Assembly: GCA_039923855.1 (NCBI GenBank)
Contig: JBDTBW010000019.1
Location: forward strand, 3,646 to 67,645
Source: 66-474 sp039923855
GTDB lineage: Bacteria; Pseudomonadota; Gammaproteobacteria; Xanthomonadales; Rhodanobacteraceae
DNA length: 64,000 nucleotides
Direction: 5' to 3'
Shown here: positions 58,234 to 64,000 of the stretch, piece by piece
Layout of the letters: each line of letters opens with the position of its first letter
Numbering within the stretch: position 1 is the first letter of the stretch
Notes under the pieces: model-generated
What the model was told of the DNA's origin: nothing
The model's database searches: none
The model's input: the letters and a program-made list of their open reading frames with translations, nothing else
Translations under genes and position numbers: made by a program

Positions 58234-59981
58234 TTCTGCAAGCACTCAACGATTATTACGAACGCAAGAAAGACAGCGGTGAGCTGGCTCCAGAGGGCTT
58301 CGAGCGCAAGCAGATTCCGTTCGTGCTCGTGCTCGACGAGTCGGGCGCGCTCGTGCAGATCGACGATACCCGAAGCGGTGCGGGCAAGAAAAAGCAGGCA
58401 CGGTCGTTCGTCATTCCTCAGACCGTCAAGAAGACGTCGGGCGTCGCCGCTAACCTGTTGTGGGATACAGCAGAATACGCGCTGGGCATCGATACGCGCG
58501 GGCGGCCGAAACGTGTCGCCGAACAGCGTGCCGCTTTCATGAAACGTCTCGATGAACTGAAACCCGTCTGGAACGACACTGGCCTCGCGGCTGTGCGTCG
58601 ATACCTAACCAACCTCGATCTGGAACGGCTCGGACAAGAACCGCTTTGGGCGGAAATTCACGAAAGCAATCCGCTTGTCTCGTTCCGGCTGTCGAGCGAC
58701 GGCAGCGATACGCTGATCTGCCAGCGCCCTGCCGTGGTTGCGGCCTTGCAATCGTTGCCGTCCGACGATCAGGCGAACGAGGGATTCTGCCTAGCTCGCG
58801 GTGAAACCGACACCATCGCGCGACTGCATCCTGCCATCAAGGGTGTGTGGAATGCACAGACTTCGGGCGCAAATATCGTCTCGTTCAACCTCGCAGCGTT
58901 TAATTCCTACGGCAAGGACCGGGGTGCCAACGCGCCGGTCGGCGAACGTGCAGCGTTCACCTACACGACCGCGCTGAACCATCTGCTCCGCAAGGGTTCA
59001 TCGCAGAGATTGCAGGTCGGCGATGCCTCCACGGTGTTCTGGGCCACGGAGAAGTCGGGTTTCGAGAACGATTTTGCCGCCATGTTCGGCGCCGGTGACA
59101 AGGACGATCCGGATCGGAACACGCAGACCGTGCGCAATCTTCTGAAGGCGACCGAGACGGGCGTGTACTTGGAAGATGATGCGGAAACACGCTTCTGCGT
59201 GCTCGGTCTCGCTCCGAATGCTGCCCGTATCGCCGTGCGTTTCTGGCAAGTCGGCCTGGTGAAGGATTTCGCACTGCACATCCGCCAGCACTTCGATGAC
59301 ATCGAAATCGTCAGGCCCGGCTTCGAAAAGCCATACCCGTCGTTGTTTCGTCTGCTGAATTCGATCGCGCTACAGAACAAGTCAGAGAACGTGCCGCCGG
59401 ACCTCGCTGGCGACACGATGCGCTCAATCCTCACCGGACTGCCTTATCCGGCGATGCTGCTGCAAGCCGCCGTGCGCCGCTGCCGCGCCGAGCAAAACGT
59501 CAATTTTCCCCGTGCCGCCATTCTCAAGGCGTCGCTCAACCGGCTGGTTCGATCGCACCGGCTGAATGCGAAGGAGCTACTCATGAGTCTTGACAGAAGC
59601 AATACCGATCCGGGTTATCGCCTGGGTCGCCTTTTTTCTTCACTTGAACGCATCCAGAGCGCGGCGCAACCTGGCATCAATGCCACGATTCGCGACCGCT
59701 ACTACGGCGCGGCAAGCAGTTCTCCATCCGGCGTCTTCCCGGTTCTACTCAGGCTTAAAAACCATCATCTGTCAAAACTCGACAATCCGCGGCTGGCGAC
59801 ATGGTTCGAAAAGCTGCTTGGAGAGATCTTCGAGGGTATCGACGGTTTTCCGCCACACCTCAGCCTGTCAGAGCAGGGCCTGTTCGCCGTCGGCTACTAC
59901 CACCAGCAACAGGATTTCTTCAAAGGCAAGCCGAAAGACACATCCGATCCATCATCATCCGATAGCAATGGGGAGCAATGA
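58230..59981 (+). CDS. cas8c: Cas8c (type I-C Cascade large subunit)
   Basis: 583 residues. It begins MILQALNDYYERKKDSGELAPEGFERKQIPFVLVLDESG and contains VKKTSGVAANLLWDTAEYALGID and SFNLAAFNSYGKDRGANAPVGE, characteristic of Cas8c/Csd1. It recognises the PAM and, through an internal start, often also yields a Cas11c small subunit. The ATG at 59583, preceded by AAGGAGCTACTC, would give such a 132-residue C-terminal product (MSLDRSNTDPGYRLGRLFS). Confidence 0.94.
   Translation: MILQALNDYYERKKDSGELAPEGFERKQIPFVLVLDESGALVQIDDTRSGAGKKKQARSFVIPQTVKKTSGVAANLLWDTAEYALGIDTRGRPKRVAEQRAAFMKRLDELKPVWNDTGLAAVRRYLTNLDLERLGQEPLWAEIHESNPLVSFRLSSDGSDTLICQRPAVVAALQSLPSDDQANEGFCLARGETDTIARLHPAIKGVWNAQTSGANIVSFNLAAFNSYGKDRGANAPVGERAAFTYTTALNHLLRKGSSQRLQVGDASTVFWATEKSGFENDFAAMFGAGDKDDPDRNTQTVRNLLKATETGVYLEDDAETRFCVLGLAPNAARIAVRFWQVGLVKDFALHIRQHFDDIEIVRPGFEKPYPSLFRLLNSIALQNKSENVPPDLAGDTMRSILTGLPYPAMLLQAAVRRCRAEQNVNFPRAAILKASLNRLVRSHRLNAKELLMSLDRSNTDPGYRLGRLFSSLERIQSAAQPGINATIRDRYYGAASSSPSGVFPVLLRLKNHHLSKLDNPRLATWFEKLLGEIFEGIDGFPPHLSLSEQGLFAVGYYHQQQDFFKGKPKDTSDPSSSDSNGEQ
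59583..59981 (+). CDS. Probable internal Cas11c product of cas8c
   Basis: An in-frame ATG at 59583 has a strong ribosome-binding site (AAGGAG, seven bases upstream) inside cas8c. The product would be 132 residues and corresponds to the C-terminal helical region, as in other type I-C systems where this small subunit is essential. The function is established for the family; here it rests on the internal site. Confidence 0.65.
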   Translation: MSLDRSNTDPGYRLGRLFSSLERIQSAAQPGINATIRDRYYGAASSSPSGVFPVLLRLKNHHLSKLDNPRLATWFEKLLGEIFEGIDGFPPHLSLSEQGLFAVGYYHQQQDFFKGKPKDTSDPSSSDSNGEQ

Positions 59982-59982
59982 A

Positions 59983-60867
59983 ATGAGCCTGGAAAAACGC
60001 TACGACTTCGTCCTGCTGTTCGACGTGCAGGACGGCAACCCCAATGGCGACCCAGACGCCGGCAACCTGCCACGTCTCGATGCCGAATCCGGTCACGGCC
60101 TTGTCACCGACGTCTGCCTCAAACGCAAAGTGCGCAATTACGTTGGCCTCGCCAAGGGCGAGCAACCTCCTTACGAAATCTACGTCAAGGAAAAGGCCGT
60201 GCTGAACAAGCAGCACGAGCGTGCGTATATCGGTATCGGCGCAGAAAATGCGCTCAAGGGGAACGATAAGAAACGCAAGGGCGGCGACAAGGTGGATGAA
60301 GCGCGCGCATGGATGTGCAAGAACTTCTTCGACGTGCGCACCTTCGGCGCTGTGATGTCCACCGGTGTGAATTGCGGTCAAGTGCGCGGGCCGGTACAGA
60401 TGACGTTTGGCCGTTCGGTTGATCCGATCATTGCGCTGGAACACTCGATCACGCGCATGGCCGTGGCTACCGAGGCGGAAGCCGAGAAACAGGGCGGCGA
60501 CAATCGCACCATGGGCCGCAAGTTCACCGTACCTTACGGGCTCTATGTCGCACACGGTTTCGTGTCCGCTCCGCTCGCCGCACAGACCGGATTTTCGTCC
60601 GACGATCTCAAGTTGTTCTGGGAAGCGCTAGTCAATATGTTCGAACACGACCGCTCCGCCGCCCGCGGCCTGATGACGACGCGCGGATTGTACGTATTCG
60701 AGCACAGTTCCAAGCTCGGCAATGCTCCGGCGCACACGCTTTTCGAGCGTGTCAACGCAAAGTTGAAGGACGGGGTCACTGCGCCACGTGCGTTTGCCGA
60801 CTACGCAGTCACTGTCGACGATATGGATTTGCTGAACGGCGTCGCCCTCCAGCGCTTGGTTGGCTGA
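59983..60867 (+). CDS. cas7: Cas7 (type I-C backbone subunit)
   Basis: 294 residues from the ATG at 59983, GGGGAGCAATGAA upstream. It starts RYDFVLLFDVQDGNPNGDPDAGNLPR, the Cas7/Csd2 signature, with FFDVRTFGAVMSTG, RGPVQMTFGRSVDPI and RTMGRKFTVPYGLY. Multiple copies coat the crRNA spacer. It starts one base after the cas8c stop, so the two are coupled. Confidence 0.96.
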   Translation: MSLEKRYDFVLLFDVQDGNPNGDPDAGNLPRLDAESGHGLVTDVCLKRKVRNYVGLAKGEQPPYEIYVKEKAVLNKQHERAYIGIGAENALKGNDKKRKGGDKVDEARAWMCKNFFDVRTFGAVMSTGVNCGQVRGPVQMTFGRSVDPIIALEHSITRMAVATEAEAEKQGGDNRTMGRKFTVPYGLYVAHGFVSAPLAAQTGFSSDDLKLFWEALVNMFEHDRSAARGLMTTRGLYVFEHSSKLGNAPAHTLFERVNAKLKDGVTAPRAFADYAVTVDDMDLLNGVALQRLVG

Positions 60868-60931
60868 CGGGTACCCCGGCCACGGCGTTGGCATACACTG
60901 ACGTTCACAAAAGCCACCGCGGAGAACCCTC

Positions 60932-61171
60932 GTGGACTGGAAAGATCAAATCGTTGCGACAGCGGACACCTGCACGGGCAAACCGCGCATCAAGGGTACG
61001 CGCATCACGGTTGAGCTGATTTTGAACAGCCTTGCGGCAGGCTGGACAGAGGCCAGAATTGTGGAAGCCTACCCGCATATCACGGTCGAGCAGATTCGCG
61101 CGGCCGTGGCATTCGCGAGCAGCCGGGTTGGCCAGGATTCCACCCTGGCCGGCATCGAGGCGGCAGCGTGA
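60932..61171 (+). CDS. DUF433 antitoxin-like protein
   Basis: 79 residues from the GTG at 60932 (CGGAGAA upstream). The DUF433 pattern is complete: TADTCTGKPRIKGTRITVELIL, LAAGWTEARIVEAYPHITVEQIRAAVAFA. DUF433 proteins are usually the antitoxin partners of DUF5615 PIN-like proteins. The stop overlaps the GTG of the next gene. The pair interrupts the usual cas7-cas4 junction. Confidence 0.88.
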   Translation: MDWKDQIVATADTCTGKPRIKGTRITVELILNSLAAGWTEARIVEAYPHITVEQIRAAVAFASSRVGQDSTLAGIEAAA

Positions 61172-61572
61172 CGGACCCGTCGCCAACAGTGTTGGTCGAC
61201 GAGAATATTCCGCATCAGTTGGTCGCGGCGCTTCGCAATTTGGGTATCGTGGTGATAGATGCTGCAACAGCCGTCCGTGGCGGCAACGACGAATCGCTGC
61301 TTGCCTGGGCCCATCGCGAACGCGCGATTCTCATCACGGGCGATCTCGATTTCCCACGGCTGATTTTTGCCGAAGGCCACGCGCCACCGTTGACCCTGAT
61401 CGTCGAACGACGGCAGCCTTGCGATTTCGTCCAGCTTACCCACGACGTGATGCGCGTAATCAAACTCGGTGCACACCTGCACTGGCACGTCGTTGTATTC
61501 GATGTCGATGACGAGCGGGTGCGCGCCTTTCCACCGCACCCCTCGACATTAGATCCTTCGCCTGTCGGCTAG
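61168..61572 (+). CDS. DUF5615 PIN-like toxin
   Basis: 134 residues from the GTG at 61168, overlapping the previous stop (GTGA). PIN-like acidic positions are visible: LVDENIPHQLVAAL at the start, NDESLLAWAHRE in the middle and ITGDLDFPRLIF later. DUF5615 proteins are predicted RNases of toxin-antitoxin pairs. The nuclease activity is inferred from family relations. The cas4 ATG follows 15 bp after the stop. Confidence 0.86.
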   Translation: MTDPSPTVLVDENIPHQLVAALRNLGIVVIDAATAVRGGNDESLLAWAHRERAILITGDLDFPRLIFAEGHAPPLTLIVERRQPCDFVQLTHDVMRVIKLGAHLHWHVVVFDVDDERVRAFPPHPSTLDPSPVG

Positions 61573-61587
61573 CCCGTTCGGTTTGAT

Positions 61588-62205
61588 ATGGGCATTCTCG
61601 AACCCATTGCGATCTCCGCCCTGCAGCATTGGAGCTATTGCCCGCGCCAATGTGCGCTGATCCATGTCGAGCAGGCGTTCACCGATAACGTCTACACGGC
61701 TCGCGGCAATGCGGCCCATGCGCTGGTGGACGAACCGCGTGCGGAACGCTCCGGCACAGTTCGCATCGAACGCGCGATGCCACTTTGGTGCGAGCGGCTC
61801 GGCCTGATCGGAAAAGCCGATCTGGTGGAGTTCAGCGCAGACGGCACGCCCTATCCGGTCGAGTACAAACACGGCCCGCGTCGCCAGCGCACGCATGACG
61901 ACCTGCAGCTAGCCGCGCAGGCGATCTGTCTGGAAGAGATGACCGGCAAGCCGGTGCCGCTCGGCGCCATCTACCATTTCAGTTCGCGGCGCCGCCGCGA
62001 AGTCGCGATCGACGCCGGTCTGCGTGCCGCAGTCGGGCAGGCGACCGACGCGGTGCGCGGATTGCTTGCCGCGAAGGAATTGCCGCCACCGGTTAACGAT
62101 GCGCGCTGCCGCCATTGCTCGCTGATCGAACTGTGCCAGCCCAAGGCGCTGACCGCGCAAAAGCGCTATCACGCGCTGCTTGGCGAGTTATACGAATCAG
62201 CATGA
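61588..62205 (+). CDS. cas4: Cas4 (type I-C adaptation nuclease)
   Basis: 205 residues. The Fe-S cysteines are Cys-18 and/or Cys-22 (SYCPRQCAL) and the C-terminal cluster RCRHCSLIELC. RecB-like catalytic residues are in LIGKADLVEF (Asp) and PVEYKHGPR (Glu, Lys). Cas4 trims prespacers and checks the PAM with Cas1-Cas2. The stop overlaps the cas1 start. Confidence 0.95.
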   Translation: MGILEPIAISALQHWSYCPRQCALIHVEQAFTDNVYTARGNAAHALVDEPRAERSGTVRIERAMPLWCERLGLIGKADLVEFSADGTPYPVEYKHGPRRQRTHDDLQLAAQAICLEEMTGKPVPLGAIYHFSSRRRREVAIDAGLRAAVGQATDAVRGLLAAKELPPPVNDARCRHCSLIELCQPKALTAQKRYHALLGELYESA

Positions 62206-63239
62206 GTTATACCCTGCTCAACACGCTTTACGTGATGACCGCGGGCAGTTATCTGCACCTGGACAATGACACCGTGCGCATCGAAGTGGAGCGCGAAACC
62301 AAGCTGCGCGTCCCGCTGCATCATCTCGCCGCGATCATCACCACGGGCGATATATTGATTTCCCCGGCGCTGCTCGGGCGCTGCGCAGAAACCGGTATCG
62401 GTGTGACTTTGCTTGATCGCAATGGCCGCTTTCGCGCGCGCATCGAAGGACCGGTCAACGGCAATGTTTTGTTGCGTCAAGCCCAGTTCGAAGCCGCATC
62501 TGATCCGGCACGTGCGCTCAAGCTTGCACGCAGCGTCGTCGCCGGCAAGTTGAAAAATAGCCGCACTGTTCTGCAGCGCGGCGCACGGGAAACGAAAACG
62601 GATGATGACCGCGTCACGCTCGACGCGGCCGTTGCCAAGTTCGATGCCTCGCTGCGCGCCACCGTCGTTGCAACCACCCTCGACGCCTTGCGCGGCGTCG
62701 AAGGTGAGGCCGCGCGCACTTATTTCGAGGCGATCGATCGCATGATCCGCGCCGATCTCCGCCATGTTTTTCCCATGGATGGTCGCAGCCGCCGGCCGCC
62801 CCGGGATCGCCTCAACGCATTGCTCTCATTCCTGTACACATTGGTGACACACGAATGCCGCAGCGCATTGGAGACCGTCGGCCTCGACCCGCAGGTCGGA
62901 TTTCTGCACGCGCTTCGGCCGGGTCGTCCCGCGCTCGCACTCGATCTGGTCGAGGAGTTTCGCGCCGTGCTTGCCGATCGCCTGGCGCTGACGCTGGTCA
63001 ACCGCGGCCAGCTCAAGGCCGATGATTTTCGCGTCACCGAGGGCGGCGCGGTGTTGATGAGCGACGACGCGCGTCGTACGGTCAGTATCGCCTGGCAGGA
63101 GAAAAAGCAGGAAACACTGACGCATCCGTTGCTTGAAGCCGAAATGCCGATCGGCTTGCTGCCGCAGATCCAGGCACGCCTTCTCGCGCGCACGCTGCGT
63201 GGTGAAACCGAAGCCTATCTGCCCTACATTGCGCGCTGA
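62202..63239 (+). CDS. cas1: Cas1 integrase (type I-C)
   Basis: 345 residues from the ATG at 62202, overlapping cas4. The metal-binding catalytic triad is Glu-176 (TYFEAIDRM), His-236 (GFLHALRPG) and Asp-248 (ALALDLVEEF). It starts MSYTLLNTLYVMTAGSYLHL, typical for subtype I-C. It integrates prespacers at the leader end of the array. Confidence 0.97.
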   Translation: MSYTLLNTLYVMTAGSYLHLDNDTVRIEVERETKLRVPLHHLAAIITTGDILISPALLGRCAETGIGVTLLDRNGRFRARIEGPVNGNVLLRQAQFEAASDPARALKLARSVVAGKLKNSRTVLQRGARETKTDDDRVTLDAAVAKFDASLRATVVATTLDALRGVEGEAARTYFEAIDRMIRADLRHVFPMDGRSRRPPRDRLNALLSFLYTLVTHECRSALETVGLDPQVGFLHALRPGRPALALDLVEEFRAVLADRLALTLVNRGQLKADDFRVTEGGAVLMSDDARRTVSIAWQEKKQETLTHPLLEAEMPIGLLPQIQARLLARTLRGETEAYLPYIAR

Positions 63240-63241
63240 TC

Positions 63242-63532
63242 ATGCTCGTTATCGTCTGCTACGACGTTTCCACCGAGACAAAGGAAGGCAGGCGTCGACT
63301 GCGTCGCGTCGCCAAGGCCTGCGAGAAGGTAGGCCAGCGCGTGCAGAAATCGGTGTTCGAGTGCCGCGTTGACTCAATGCAATTCGAGGAGCTCGAGCGG
63401 CGATTGCTGGGCATCATTGACAGTGCAGAAGACTGCCTGCGTTTTTACCGTCTGACCGAGCCCGTTGAACTGCACATCAAGGAACACGGCAATTTCAAGG
63501 CCGTTAACTTCGATGCACCGCTGGTGATCTGA
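63242..63532 (+). CDS. cas2: Cas2 (adaptation)
   Basis: 96 residues, two bases after cas1. It starts MLVIVCYDVSTETKEGRRRLRRVAKACE with the conserved Asp-8, and has VQKSVFECRVD and FYRLTEP. It forms the Cas1-Cas2 integration complex. The array leader follows. Confidence 0.97.
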   Translation: MLVIVCYDVSTETKEGRRRLRRVAKACEKVGQRVQKSVFECRVDSMQFEELERRLLGIIDSAEDCLRFYRLTEPVELHIKEHGNFKAVNFDAPLVI

Positions 63533-63714
63533 TCATGCGCGGACCTAGAGCGACCCAGCAAACCCGGGACCTTTCGCGAATTAGCCAACCGATTGATTTA
63601 CAATGCGAAACGCTTGCAATTTTTCTCCTGCACACTACAGAATTCGTGCAACCGTCAAGGTTCGCGCAAACCGGTTTTGAAACCCAATGCCGGTCAAGCG
63701 TTACCATGGCGGCG
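63533..63714 (+). promoter_or_regulatory. CRISPR leader
   Basis: The 182 bp between cas2 and the first repeat are non-coding and locally AT-richer (GATTTACAATGCG, GCAATTTTTCTCC). They should carry the array promoter and the integration signals. Individual boxes were not assigned. Confidence 0.7.
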
Positions 63715-64000
63715 GTCGCCCGCTCACGCGTGAGCGGGCGTGGATTGAAACACGGTACTGGTAGCAGTCCGTCCGGAGCCGTCGGGTCGCCCGCTCACGC
63801 GTGAGCGGGCGTGGATTGAAACTCATTCGGTGGCGCCCAGCGCCCGACGACGCCCTGTCGCCCGCTCACGCGTGAGCGGGCGTGGATTGAAACGCTTTCC
63901 AATCCGTCGAGCGTCATCGAATCGATCATGGCGTCGCCCGCTCACGCGTGAGCGGGCGTGGATTGAAACGCGTTCGTCCAGCCTTCCTAGATCGCTTGCG
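63715..64000 (+). CRISPR. Type I-C CRISPR array (4 repeats seen, runs off window)
   Basis: Identical 37-nt repeats at 63715-63751, 63786-63822, 63857-63893 and 63933-63969. Each starts GTCGCCCGCTCACG and ends GGGCGTGGATTGAAAC. The inner 22 bases (GCCCGCTCACG / CGTGAGCGGGC) are a perfect palindrome, the hairpin cut by Cas5. Spacers are 34, 34 and 39 nt; the fourth is truncated by the window end. The first repeat is leader-proximal, so new spacers are at the left. Confidence 0.98.

Overview
The window looks like a chromosomal segment of a GC-rich gammaproteobacterium of the Xanthomonadales, probably near the Rhodanobacteraceae. This is inferred from a methionine synthase split into two genes next to a SahR-type regulator, a type IV minor-pilin operon (fimT-pilV-pilW-pilX-pilY1-pilE), many CTCTCCC/GGGAGAG palindromic repeats between genes, and winged-helix/TPR membrane regulators. 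The taxon was not tested by search.

Layout. 1-7.2 kb is housekeeping: an acyl-CoA dehydrogenase cut by the window edge, a secreted esterase, sahR and the split metH with its repeats, a small LAB_N membrane protein and tRNA-Val(CAC). 7.26-17.25 kb is a roughly 10-kb integrative element inserted in that tRNA. It has a 37-bp att duplication, a tyrosine recombinase at the right end, AGTACGGAAA repeats at both ends, IS and mobilization remnants, a MITE, one intact and one frameshifted toxin-antitoxin locus, and cargo that looks like lipid A or envelope-glycan modification (DUF347 membrane protein, two LAB_N proteins, an ArnT-like glycosyltransferase, an AsnB-like amidotransferase). 17.5-25.05 kb is the minor-pilin operon, followed by uvrB. 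Divergent from uvrB lies a two-gene module at 27.4-32.0 kb: a SIR2-TIR fusion translationally coupled to a STAND-type ATPase with a membrane segment and TPR-like tail. This is a good candidate immune or conflict system.

33-54.5 kb is an exported-protein region. It begins with a large OmpR-type winged-helix/TPR regulator and continues with a YadA-like adhesin, an LGFP-repeat protein, several membrane-tethered or secreted proteins of unknown function, a prolyl oligopeptidase, an LCCL lipoprotein, three tandem 'LNPQPIPPG' proteins and an alternating array of paralogous lipoproteins and secreted proteins. Four nearly identical 33-bp elements, each made of three 11-bp tandem repeats, sit 55-110 bp upstream of transcription units here. 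One lies in the divergent promoter of the winged-helix regulator itself, which suggests a local regulon.

54.9-64 kb is a type I-C CRISPR-Cas locus (cas3-cas5-cas8c-cas7-cas4-cas1-cas2 plus an array running off the window). It has two additions: a DUF433/DUF5615 toxin-antitoxin pair between cas7 and cas4, and an antisense small membrane peptide next to a CRISPR-repeat-like element between cas3 and cas5.
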